A stretch of DNA of 64,000 nucleotides. Origin: Parapristionchus giblindavisi (taxonomy: Eukaryota; Nematoda; Chromadorea; Rhabditida; Diplogasteridae). The DNA lies in NCBI GenBank assembly GCA_943737045.1, contig CALSFV010000106.1:124001-188000 (forward strand). The letters are read 5' to 3'. The notes beneath the pieces were generated by a model, which searched no databases, had not been told where the DNA came from, and saw only the letters and a program-made list of their open reading frames with translations. The translations under genes were made by a program, and so were the position numbers. The first letter of the stretch is position 1; every line of letters begins with the position of its first letter. Positions 43,390 to 55,082 of the stretch are shown here, piece by piece.

Positions 43390-45776
43390 TCTTACGTCAT
43401 TTGAATTCGACTATAATTATTTATTGATCGAGGACGTTCTAAAAAAAACAGAATAGACAGGATTCTATATCTGCTTAGACTGCTCACAGATCATCACACA
43501 CCCAGAAAATAGGTGGAGTCATGACCAAATAGTAATAAGGTCTAGAGGAGGAATTAACCCTCGAGGACAAGGAGAGAGTCGGATCCCTCGGCAAACAGTA
43601 ATCATTTATTCACGAGTACTACTACTGAAGATAGAAGCTACAAACCCATTTCCCGCACAGAGATGTAGGTAAAAACAACTGAATAATAATGCATGAAGGA
43701 TAGAAACTAGATAGAGCAGCTAGATTTAAGGGCAATAAAATTAAGCAAACATTAGACGAAGCTTTAAAAAAACCACGAAAGGAACCCGCAACTTCGATTG
43801 CAATACATAACCGTTATCCATTACATTAGGATAAACTTTAAAAAGTAGTAACTTGGACTAGGTTTATGATACGTTGTACTAGTACTATTCATGATCCCTT
43901 GTTCCGCTTTCGTTCCATTTTTACCTTTTTCACATTCTTTCCCTCTCCCCCCCCCCTCTCATCTTCTCTCTCTCCCTCTCCCTCTACCTCTCCCTCTTAA
44001 AATTCTTCTCACGATTCTCGTCAAACATACATGCCGTCTTCCTCTCCTGGACAATGTCCTTCTTGAGAATCAGAGAGAGAGAGAGAGAGAGGGGTTAAAC
44101 GTTGAGGGATGGGGAGAGGGGATGGAGAGGGAGGGGGGGGGGTGATAGAGGGAGAGGTAGAGAGAGAGGTCAACATATCCATTTCGCCAGCTGAGATTTG
44201 GTTTCTTTCCATGAACACCGAAACAATAAGTCACTGAAGAGTGTATAGACAGGGCCAATTGAGGGAAGTTGAAGCATTCGCATAATGTATTGTATTGTCC
44301 GTATAAAATGTACATACATAAGAAAAATACACTGTATGTAATTACCGAGACAATTCTCTCGCCTAACTCTCGAATACCCTCTTCCTAACATCTTCCTGAT
44401 ATTTAAAAGAGATCGGCATAGTTTCTGAACTATGCAAAACAGGAAATAGTCATTGCGGACGCTCCGCACAAATAAAACAATTGATTTTCATATGCTCAAT
44501 AATGTGTTATCACTGACCACAAATTAACCACAATAGGCATAGCAGTGATCACCCGCAGGATTTTGTAAGCCTAGAACAATGGGATAACCTTTATCTTTAC
44601 CTTTTATTGTAATGTGTTATCATATCAGTTTTTGAAATATATATAACAGATGAAATAAAAATTTTATCGTGATTATAATGATTACTGATATGGAATGCAT
44701 AAATAACAATTAGAAAAGTGCACAAATTTACAAGTGCACTGATGCTGCTAAAACTAAAGCAACGATGCGTCTTTTGGAGTTTCAACCAGTACTTCAATCA
44801 AAAACGCATAAATGAACGTTACAGTGTATTGTAAAAGAAAATCCGTCTCGTTGTTTTTTTTCTGTATTGGGATCTTTATACAGTCGTTCGACTACGAGGA
44901 TAAATAATCTAAAGATGTATGTATTCAGATGTACGTTGGCTATAGTCTGGCCAGAACACATTGTTCTAACAAGTTATTTAGGTCCTCTGGCTCTCTCTTT
45001 AAAATCACACCCCAAGCTAATATGTCTGTCCGCTCGGTCAACACAAAGAAAGCGAGGGAGTGTAGCCAGAGTGGAGAGTGTTATATTAGCGCGGGCTAAA
45101 TAATTTCTATACAGAAGAATATAGGTTATGTTTCACTATGAATTCTTTAATACCGGTGTTTTTGAATAGTAGTGAATGATTCTATTCCCATGAATAATCC
45201 TAGTCAAATGAAGTATAGTTCCGATCTGAAAATGAGATATGGACGCTACATATTGTACTATTCGTTACGATTACGATTGATTTTTATTAGACTCTTTCAT
45301 CTTTTCTATAAAAAATGAATGTATCTTTAAACTCTTGCAGCAAACACTTCAATAAAAGTCGGATAAGTATATCGTTGACTGTCTCATCTCAGTTCAATAC
45401 TCTCTCTTCAGCCGAGAACAATGACAAAAGTTGCATTATTTATTGATTCGAGTAGTACTTTAAACGCAGATAAGTTCTCAAAAAAAAAACTCGATGACGT
45501 TAAAAGTGAAGATCAGTTCGTTCCACCATTATGGCCGGTTCTCGATTTGTCTTTATCGTCGAGAAAAATACCTTTTCGTGCACTACAAAAGCGAGAGTGA
45601 ACTAGGCAGTTTTATCTTTCACTGAGCTCTGTTCTTGTTCACACAACGTAGAAGTTGATCTTGTGCTGTTCTTTAATGATTAGTTGTCTTTCTTAATCTT
45701 GAGTTATCCTTAAGTGATAAGTAATCAATCTATAAGTACTAAGTCATGATTGAATAACCACTAAATACCATTCCAG
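43390..45776. other. Intergenic between receptor and collagen, with a polypyrimidine/polypurine inverted pair
   Basis: A C/T-rich block (43928-44000) and a G/A-rich block (44072-44170) can pair as a long hairpin. A fragment of the CCGTATAAAAT-ended element begins at 44299, and a hairpin MITE copy lies at about 45000-45105. No gene supported. The last bases TTCCAG (45771-45776) are an acceptor directly against the collagen ATG. Confidence 0.5.
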
Positions 45777-47430
45777 ATGGGTACTTCTACCCACTATGTC
45801 GCGTACATCTCCATCTTCCTATCGGCTGGGGCCATCCTCGTTTGTCTCTCCACTCTACCCAGACTCGCAATGAAGATCAATCAGGTGCGTGATAAGTTAC
45901 TTATTAAATATTAAGTGATTTATAAGTTCTAAGTCATCCCTAACGTTCATCGTTAATTGCTATATCAATCAGTTAGTTAAAGAGAACTAGGTAAGCAATT
46001 ATAGAATTTTATCCACAAAATTCAATACCTGAATTTTTTACAATATAAAAAATCAATAAATCGATAATATTTCAGATCACATCAGACCTCGAGACGGAGA
46101 TGACCGAGTTCCGTTCGATGGAGCACGTAGCATCGTTCGTTTCATTTTATTTATTTAATATTAAGGTTTATCAATTTATCGAAAAGACTCAAGTGATTAG
46201 CAAAAGATTTATGTATACGTATTCAATACTGTAGGACTACTGTAGCCCTTCTTTTTATTTAAAAAAAAACAAAGCTATACATTACTTCAATAATATCCAA
46301 ATGACTCATCCATCGTTATTTTCCGTGCTCTTTATCTTTGCAAACAAGAATTGACTAGGCGATGTTGCGGGAGAACAATAGGGCTAGATGACCTCATTGT
46401 ACGAAGAACGACTACTGTACTCTTCTCATATCTCCACTCCCGCTTCCTTTTATTCCTTTTTTTTTTAGAAAACTGATCTGTTGACATAAAAAAACGGTCA
46501 GCGCAGTGGAACGGTGTAAATCATTAAAAGTTCTTACGATCAGCACGTTTTTTTTTTAAATTTACATTTATCAATCGATATTCAGGAAAGAATACCGTAC
46601 GCTGGCCAAGTTCGTGCCTCGTCGTCGTGAGACCCGCGAGGCCTATGGCCAGTGCAACTGCAACCCAGATGCTGGATGCCCAGCTGGACCTCCTGGTACG
46701 GTATCCGATGATTTTTCAGATTATCGATTGAACATCTGCCCCTTGAAATCGATAATCAATAGGCCTACCGTATTTTTTTATTCAGGACCTCCTGGAGTTC
46801 CTGGTACGGATGGAGTGGACGGACATGCTGGACCTAAGGGATCTCCCGGACTTCCCGGAAACGCCCAGGCCATCACTTACAATATCGAGAAGCAGGTAAG
46901 ATATGACTTTAGCCTAACAATGTCCTTTAAATGACATCCGTTCAATCTGGAAAAATCTATATATAAAATAAATAAATAAATTTAAGTGCCGCTCTTGCCC
47001 CGATGGACCTCCCGGTCCTCCTGGACCTCCTGGATCTCCCGGATCAAATGGAGGTCCCGGAAACGCTGGACCACCTGGCCCCGAAGGTCACTCTGGATAT
47101 CCTGGTAACCCTGGATTCCCCGGACAGCCCGGTCGTCCCGGCCCCAACGGAGCTCCTGGACCCCACGGAGAACCTGGCAGAGATGGATCTCGCGGAGGAA
47201 AGGGCGCTCCCGGCACTCCTGGACCTCGTGGTCCTCCCGGACCTCCCGGTGCCCAGGCACAGCCTGGAAACCCTGGTTCCCAGGGTCAGCCTGGTCAGCC
47301 TGGTGCTCCCGGACGTGGTGGCGAGCCCGGAGCACAGGGTCCTCCTGGCTATCCCGGACGTGCCGGCTACCGTGGTCCTCCTGGCCCCGATGCCACCTAT
47401 TGCCCCTGCCCCAAGAGAACCACCGCGTAG
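45777..47430 (+). CDS. Nematode cuticle collagen
   Basis: Five exons: 45777-45884, 46076-46134, 46586-46695, 46786-46895 and 46987-47430 (TAG), 276 residues. The N-terminus has one hydrophobic segment (residues ~7-28, [16 protein letters not shown] core). It is followed by a charged non-collagen region and a subtilisin/furin-type cleavage site FVPRRRE, then a cysteine cluster [10 protein letters not shown] short Gly-X-Y block is interrupted by [16 protein letters not shown], then a long Gly-X-Y run rich in GPPG and a C-terminal [10 protein letters not shown]. This is the standard nematode cuticle collagen plan: secreted by hypodermis, trimerised, processed and disulfide/tyrosine cross-linked into the exoskeleton. 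The donor at 46135 (GTTCGT) is chosen because it alone keeps phase. A poly(A) signal AATAAA is at 47450-47455. Expression is probably timed to moults, which the sequence does not show. Confidence 0.93.
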
Positions 47431-47523
47431 AGTCCCCAATTTGTCTTCGAATAAAGAATCTTTATGTAGCTTGAGCATTTGTAGGATAAGATACAGGGAA
47501 ACAATGGGGGATTCGATGAACAA

Positions 47524-47581
47524 TGAGGGAGAGGGAGAGGGAGAGGGAGAGGGAGAGGGAGAGGGAGAGGGAGAGGGAGAG
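47524..47581 (+). repeat. GAGAGG microsatellite downstream of collagen
   Basis: About nine copies of the hexamer GAGAGG. Similar G/A-rich tracts lie at 52293-52347 and 54276-54316. The flanks to 48720 show no gene; simple (GAGA) sequence recurs at 48064-48090. Confidence 0.9.
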
Positions 47582-48722
47582 AACGGGAAAGACGACATCT
47601 CTTTTCATGTTTGTAGGTCCATCGCGACCATACTCATATCCACTTGCATTTTGTCACATATTTGTCCTTCGAAGATCAAAGAAGTGTAGCTCAAAGCGTG
47701 TCGTTCGTAAGTTTGCGTAAATGTAGTCAGATACCCTGTCTGCAATGAGAAACAATAGGATTGGATAGTGAGATCTGGAATGAATGAATGAGAAGGGGGA
47801 TAAAGCGATACTAGATTGAAGTGACCAACGGAACATTGGCCATTTCATCCAGACATTTCATTCATTAGGTACACCTTCAGGTTACAGACAAACTTTGGCC
47901 TTTTGAATAATCGAGAATAGTTGAACATGTGTTATTGTTCTTACATAATATTGAATTAAAGACATAACTGCATGATACGTAGTAGACTTGCTATAAAACA
48001 AAACAATTAGTTGTTTTTATGAATAAAACGGTGTGAAGCAATTCTTTTGCAAATATTTCAACTTGAGAGAGAATGAGAGAGTGAGAGATCACAGACTAAC
48101 TATGCAACAAACAGAGATAGAGAACGATGAGTGCGCCGTCGAGGACAACCCAAATATATGAAGGTTGTTGAGATTTCTGTGTTTTCGTTGTTTCGAAGAG
48201 CTGAGGTCAGAATGCCTAGTTGCAAATCTCCATCTAAGACAATCTCCATGTTTTCCGAACTCTCTCATCTTTTTTAAAACTTTTCGTGACTTAGAACACC
48301 GATGAGCTAGGAAAGAAAAAATAATTTATGTTACCCATTGTAATGGAATTTTCAACTGAAATGGCGTGAGTGGCTTCTGGTCATTCCCTTGTGAGCATTG
48401 CGTGGTTAGCCAAAACGAATGAAAGCCCTGAAAGCTTTAAGACGATCGCTTTATCGCCACGCCATCGCTGGTACACAACAATGAACAACTGTGACAAATG
48501 ACAAGAAAATTGACTGTGGAGACTGTTTCTTTACAGTGATACCACTGGCATTTTTATTCAATGAGTTTGAAAATTGAGTTCGCTCCAATATCTTATACCG
48601 ACATTTTCGAACATATACGGTAATAAATAAGATTCAATTGATTCAAATTCTACCCTATTTGCACGCAGGCAGACGAATTGGCACGGCAGGGGGGGGGGGG
48701 CTATTGGCGCGGGTTGCCACTA

Positions 48723-50021
48723 CAGGGTGCGTGATAATTATTTGCACTCAAACTTTTATCTATATCTCCCCTTAGAATGCGAGTTGAGCAACCAGTTTCA
48801 TACCATTATTTATTCAATTCATTAGTAACAAAAATATGTCAATGGATTTCGATGTACCCCCTTTCGCGCTAATGCTAGCCCGAAGGAACTTCTCGATGGC
48901 CATGTGAATTTTACGGAGGTATTCGTCGTTGAATTTGTCCCATGCTCGGAGGAGAGCCGACTTCAGGCTGTCCAGGGTGTAGTGCTTGGTAGTAGAGGTC
49001 TTGCTCTCCAGAACCCCCCCCCCCCCCCGCACTGTGGTTCACGGGATTCAAGTCAGGTGAGATGGGATCATTCGTTGAGAGTGATGTATTCGGGAACGTT
49101 CACACCAAACTACTTGGTCGTGACTTTGGCTGTTTCCGCTGCCCGGCTGCTGCCTCCAAAAGCTCCGACCGAAGTGAGACTTGGTCCAGGGGAGGAGTGT
49201 GGCCTTCAGGGAGTGATTGATTTAGTAGTTCTTGTTGATCTTTACGCCTGGGGCCACAAAGAAGAGAGGAATCAGACAGGTGGAGCAGAGGCCAGTCCAC
49301 ACCATCCACAGGCAGGATGCGAGGAATGACCAGTGATCTCACCCAGTTTGGTAGATTCCTTGACATCGTGAGTGATGATTGTGCTGTTCAGAGAATTGAT
49401 CTCACAATCGAGGTTAAAGAACTTTTTATAAACAAAGGAAGCGGTGAAATGTTCGTAAATGCGACACCGGTCAAGAAGGAGAGGGCATCGTATTCTGCGT
49501 AGATTGATCTGAAGATCGGTCAAACCAAGCAGTTTACAGTTCATATATTGGTGCTGCATCAGGCCAGATTTGACGATCTTACGAATAAAGAAATCAGAGA
49601 TACCGAACTTTCAAGCCATTCCACCCATGCACCGCTTAGGGTTACGGCAGATCTTCTGGCGAATTCTCTCACGGTTCTGGGGTGAAGTTGTGGACAACGG
49701 TCTTCCTCGCACACGACGGTCACCTTCTGTGCCGAGTTAGTGGTAGCGTCTAGAGACGTGGTAGACGATTCTCTTGGGAGCGTTGAGTCGAATGAAGATG
49801 TCGGAGGGCTGGATTCCCTCGCGATTGTGTTTCAGGATCGTACATCTCATCGGGTTTGCATCTACCATAATTGATTAACTAGACTAATTGGATTGAAACC
49901 TCGAACACTTTCATACGAAAGGTCCGCCATCATGAAGATGTAACTGGTGTTGCGAAATATCGGTTGGTTGCGAATGTGCAATATGTTTCAATTGGGTGCT
50001 TAGTAATTATCACGCACCCTG
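48723..50021 (-). mobile_element. Degraded Tc1-like transposon with minus-strand transposase remnant
   Basis: Ends CAGGGTGCGTGATAATTA and the exact complement (48723-48740, 50004-50021), with TA flanks on both sides and 1299 bp, the usual Tc1 size. On the minus strand, translated pieces fit a Tc1/mariner transposase. Near 49870 it starts MVDANPMRCTILKH, followed by RGRPLSTTSPQNRERIRQK and SPDLNPVNH (third catalytic-block signature), and ends DEYLRKIHMAIEKF...SAKGG near 48830-48940. Several stops and frameshifts break the frame, and a C-run at 49015-49029 sits inside it. Not functional. Confidence 0.88.
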
Positions 50022-53000
50022 TAGTCTATTGTGAGATGTTCTTTCTCCTCTTATCTGCATTAATGGAAGACGGAGGAAAGCCTGTAATTTCGCGCTGTGG
50101 CACTCACAGTTTCTGGGAACTTTTTTGCAATGTCAATATCTTAAGATCCTTACGATCAAGATATTAAACCTTAAGATCGGGACCTTAATCCTTGAGATCA
50201 AGGCTTCAAAAAAAACCTTAAGATCTAGACCCCCAAGTGCCTTAAGAAGAAGGCATCCACGACAGCGAGACCAGATTGAAAAAAAAAACTCCACATCAAA
50301 ACGTCACATGGGGCATTCAATCTGCATCGTATTCGGATGATTTCTTTGTTCACTTCATTTTGCAAACGATAATTGGATAGAATTCAATGATATCGATTGA
50401 TTCATCGTTCATTTTACACGTCGATTTGTATACTTGACGGTAGAATCTTCGCTCGATTGAATCAGTTCACGATCGTTTGTCATACACAGAAATCAGCGGC
50501 ATACAGTGCTCGTCGAATAGTACGTTTATTCGTAAAATTAGGTGTATGAAGACTACATTAACGCTGAAGTTGATTACGGTAACGCATGATTCGTTAGTGG
50601 GGTATTACGGTGTCGTGATTACTGTAAGGAAAGTAGAGGAAACCGGGTAAAATTAAATATGTTGTTCCGCGAATATTTTCGTGAACAAACTGTGATGCCA
50701 GAAATATAACAAAAGTTCTTCTACATAACTGTACACGTTACGGATTTGCATAGACCTTCGAGGACCTATTTCCCGTAAATTATTTCGTATTCTCCGCTCT
50801 GACCTTGCTGTCTCACAGGCGAAAGAATATGGTCAGAGAGTCAGTTACAGAAAATGTTCCTTTGCACACAATATCCCTTGCAAGACTATAGGAGATAAAT
50901 GAATCATTGAGAGGATTCAGATGTCCCTAAACGGCATGGATCTCTATTTTCTATGTTTGTCAAGACGATCAGAGGTGCTATATCAAGAGGTTCAAGAGGT
51001 TTCTTTTCACACCAAATGAAAGGGACGACGGAAAAAGAGGAAGAAGAAATTGAGGACTAATGAAAGGAGATTCGATGATTGGGGCAATGAAAGAGGGAAT
51101 TCGATGACTTCAATTCAGGCTAAGTTCAGCGAGATCAAAATCTAGAGAGATCGGGATATGGGAGATCTATGATCTACACCATCTTTCCTGCGCTTTGATT
51201 CCACGCTCAATGCACCACTACACGACCAAACTATTCATGAAGCGCTTTGTACATTGTGGTGCATTTTGGAACCATTCGGAAAAACATTAACCTTTGCCTT
51301 TACATTCTAGAACAGAATAATATCACTATGAACTAGATTTCTGACTGCGTCATATACCACCATGCAGACTTCTCGAACACTCGTCTGCCTCCGTTCCACA
51401 GTTTTATCCTTTAAGACACCGGCTCAGTAAGACTCCCGGTAGTGCCGGACATCGACCTCACCGATTTTCAAAATTTTTTTGTGAATACCCCCATGGCCCC
51501 CCCATCACAAAATGGGTATTCATTTGGGCTGTGTCCTTGAAAGATAAATGTGGCGGGTTCTCGAAATTTGAAAACTCGATTTTCGCCAAAAAAAGTGGAG
51601 CGACATAGGTTCAATGTTAGTGTCGATTAATTACAAGTATGCCTAGACAACAAAATCTCGCTATAGGACGGTTCGGATATCCGATCGCAAACTGATTTTT
51701 TTACCTCCTCAAAACACATTAAAATTAATTAAAATTTTAAATTACAAAATCGCACAATTATTTTTGCCTTATCTTATAGAGCAAAAAATTCCGCGTCGAA
51801 TGAGGCTAAAAATTAAAAAATTGATAGACCCCTATTTTGAGAAAAATGGGCCTGACCATGACTCGAAAATATTTTTGTTTTTAAAACCCCCCATGTTTGT
51901 ACTCATATTGAAGAGCTCGTCGAGTGGAACAACGTTCATGTTGAACGTTTTATCTGAAACTCATGTACAAGAGAGATACCGAGCCGGTGTCTTAAGCCGC
52001 TTTTCACATTCAGATATTCTTGAGAACATTGTACTTAACACAGCGTCTATGGCATGTGTAAGTTCTGGCTTCCCAAATCAATAGAACATTGTTGTTCGCA
52101 CTCCCTCTAACAATAACACCACATTTCTTCCTTGTACGACGAAGTCTGCGAAAAAGTCTGGCGAACAAGTATCTTGAATACACTAAAGGATGGCTTCTGA
52201 CGCCTTTTTCGGCGGAGTGGAGGCGTCAAATACAATAGATCCTATTGCCCCTTCCTGTTTCCATCGTCGTAGGAAGTACACACGTTTAGACAATGGAGAG
52301 AGGTAGAGGGAGAGGGAGAAGGAGAAGGAGAGGTAGAGGGAAGACAATAGTTCGGAGTTCTGGAATGTATTGGATTGCCGAGAGGAACCAGTGACAGAAT
52401 ACAGAGGAGTATGTGAATATTTTGTAGTTGTTCATTTTTAACGATTGACAACGACAACGTTTCAGTGAAAAAACATATACTCTAAAGACGATACTGTTCT
52501 GACATTTACAGAGGAGACAATATGTATGAGAGAAGAATGCCATTACAAATGATAATGAATAATCAGTGACATCAAATAGTAAAAAGAAATGGTGTATGAT
52601 ATAAAGAGATCGTTGACAAAGGTCAAATTCCCTTTAATTGTTATTGAACACAATGATTCATCGTCCATACTATCGATCGTTAAATGTCCAGACAACGTCG
52701 ATCCAATGCCGTATGCAAAAGTTCCAAAAATGAAAAGAAACATAACTCTCCAATTTTCTATACTCTCTCTCGCCCCCTCTTTCGTTTCTTTACGCCAAAT
52801 TACTCGTGTTTTTCTACTCCGACGCCAGTAAACAGTTTTAACATCCATTTTAAGTCCCTAACTCTCTCACTTTTCACCCTCCCTTCAAATCGCTTGCACT
52901 CATTTCGCCTTTCTTTCGTTCCCTTTTGTTCAATCACATTCCTTCTTTGTGTGTTCAATCTATCAATGAATGGAACAGCTGATAGACAAATTGGAAATGG

Positions 53001-53092
53001 AAGGTTCTGGATTGATTGTATGTTCTTTAAAGATATAGCACGAGCTTATTTGGAACTCTCCACTCTGGCAAAACTCTCTCGCTTTCACTGTC

Positions 53093-53305
53093 TGCGATAG
53101 AGCGTGACGAGAGCGGAGAATAAAATTAGCTTGTGGTGTACCTTAACAGGAACAGAGCCATTGGTCAGTGGTGTCTGAGACAATGGTCAGACACCACTGA
53201 CCAATGGCTGCGATAGAGCGTGACGAGAGCGGAGAATAAAATTAGCTTGTGGTGTACCTTAACAGGAACAGAGCCATTGGTCAGTGGTGTCTGAGACAAT
53301 GGTCA
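53093..53305 (+). repeat. 116-bp tandem duplication joined by a perfect 21-bp hairpin
   Basis: 53093-53189 repeats at 53209-53305. At the junction, 53158-53178 (CCATTGGTCAGTGGTGTCTGA) is the exact complement of 53187-53207, with an 8-nt loop. This arrangement suggests a replication template-switch event that started in an older hairpin MITE. Confidence 0.9.
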
Positions 53306-53921
53306 CTAGAGGATATATATCAGTTCCTAGCATAGGGGGTGAGGAGTGACCAGAGTGGAGTTATCTTAGGGATGATCTAATAAGAAGCGAGCAGTGATCT
53401 CTTTACACTATGTCTTAAACATTGAAGGTCGAAATAAATATCCTGGGATATGAAGAGAGGACGTATAAGGGCATCACGCGATTATTCATGGGAAGTTTTA
53501 ACTTCCCTTTTAAATCTCCAACTCTCTCACTTTCATTCTCCCATAAGCTTGAAAAGCAACTTTTCGACAAACGTGGCGACATTTTTGGCAAACGCCTCCG
53601 CCTACACTTACGATGTCACGTTTGAAATACACAAACGGTTTCACGGATACGAACGCTCAGGAAGACATAGATATCATATTGACGGTTGACTATTAGGTCT
53701 CAAACTAATACTATTTAGGCAAGAAATATGGCAACGAATGAAGAATCCAAGAGTGGGTACAATTATTCTTTGTGATCAAAAGAACAGTGCACTCAAATGA
53801 CCAACCCACATTGATAAATCCTTTATCTCCACCGTATTCCTACACTATGTCACACTACATATGAAGCAATTTCTGATCTGCTAGATCCCAGGAACTCCTC
53901 ATCACCCTATGCCCCTCTCGC

Positions 53922-54196
53922 TCACACTCCCCTTCTCCCTCTGCCTCTTCCCCTCTCCCTCTGCCCCTTTCCCTCTTCATCTACCACTCTCCCTCTCCTT
54001 AATCTTCTCCTAGCAATGGTATCACATCCCCAATATGACTGTTTGACTATGCTTCTCTTCTCATTTCTGATTCGCTCTCTTCTCTCTCTATTATAGTCAA
54101 GGATGGGATATGCCGGATTGATGGATTGGAGAGGCAGAGGGAGAGGGAGATAGAGAGAGAGGGAGATGGGTAGAGGGAGAGGGAGAGGAGTAGAGG
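53922..54196. repeat. Polypyrimidine/polypurine inverted pair
   Basis: C/T-rich CCTCTCCCTCTGCC-type sequence (53922-54012) and G/A-rich GGAGAGGCAGAGGGAG-type sequence (54127-54196) are inverted copies around a ~115-bp spacer, resembling 43928-44170 and 57717-57998. Confidence 0.7.
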
Positions 54197-55082
54197 GCAA
54201 CCTATTTGATCTTGTCTTCAGAAGGCTAGAAGAAGCGGTATCTGACGAATAGGGTTGTGGGTGGAGCCAGAGAACAGATGGAGAGGGAGAGAAAGGGGAA
54301 AAAGGAGAGGGAGAGTGAATCTACTATATAAGGCAGAGGACGTCATTGACTGATAGATACGGAGTGCATTCGGTTCTAAGATTCCATGTTTCAGGCTTGT
54401 TCTTCGTTTATTCCATCAACCTTTCCTTGCTACAATTTTCAACATTTTACTGAATTTGTTCTTTGATTCTGTATTTTCTATTGACAATTATGCCCATTTC
54501 ACATCCACCTCTCTTTACATCTTTCTCTTCTTCATCCCGCATCTCTACTTCTTCCTCTACCTTTCCCTATTCCTATCCCCCCTCTTCCTGTTCTTCTCCC
54601 TCTCCCTGTGCCTCCCTCTTAATGATGGTTCGATCTTTAAAAACTCGTCACGTGTTCAGATCCTCATGTCATATGGTGGATTGTACTTCGTCTTGTCCTA
54701 TTCTTTCTCTTTCTTCTTATTTTCTTTTGTTTATGGAATACTTTAAATCTATTGTCCACTAAATTTATTGATGACGTCATTCTTGCTCTAACCTCCCTGA
54801 AAAAAACGTCTTTTAAAATGCCATGATTCATCCTATTTTGCATCTAATAAACGTGAATGCGGTAAAGTATTCGATATGCGTGAGTTTACTTTGTTATCGT
54901 TCAAAGTAGTCATAAAACAAATTTATTTATTATTCTTATTATTTTCTCAAACGCACTGATAACTTGATTATTTTCTATCTGTCTCGTTTTATCACTCATT
55001 GGTCTTTCCACTTGCTTTGCATTGATCGATTTTTCATTAATATTGTATATTATTATTTTTCTATAAATATAATTATTCCAGT

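Larger units (their letters stand above)
50022..55082. other. Gene-poor region before the saposin gene
   Basis: No multi-exon gene could be supported. A 106-codon open frame at 51764-52084 has no recognised domain. A hairpin MITE copy (50780-50860) and another inside the duplication near 53033-53305 are present, with G/A-rich and C/T-rich tracts at 52293-52347, 53922-54012, 54127-54196 and 54276-54316. TATATAAGG at 54331 could be a core promoter for the downstream gene but is unproven. Confidence 0.45.

Noticed and set aside
47003..47689. 228-codon plus-strand frame and 184-codon minus-strand frame across collagen exon 5
   Set aside because: Both are shadow frames of the repetitive Gly-X-Y codons plus the GAGAGG microsatellite; the collagen frame ends at 47430.
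54456..54762. Two 96-99-codon frames upstream of the saposin gene
   Set aside because: Serine/phenylalanine-rich translation of a C/T-rich tract, open in two frames at once.
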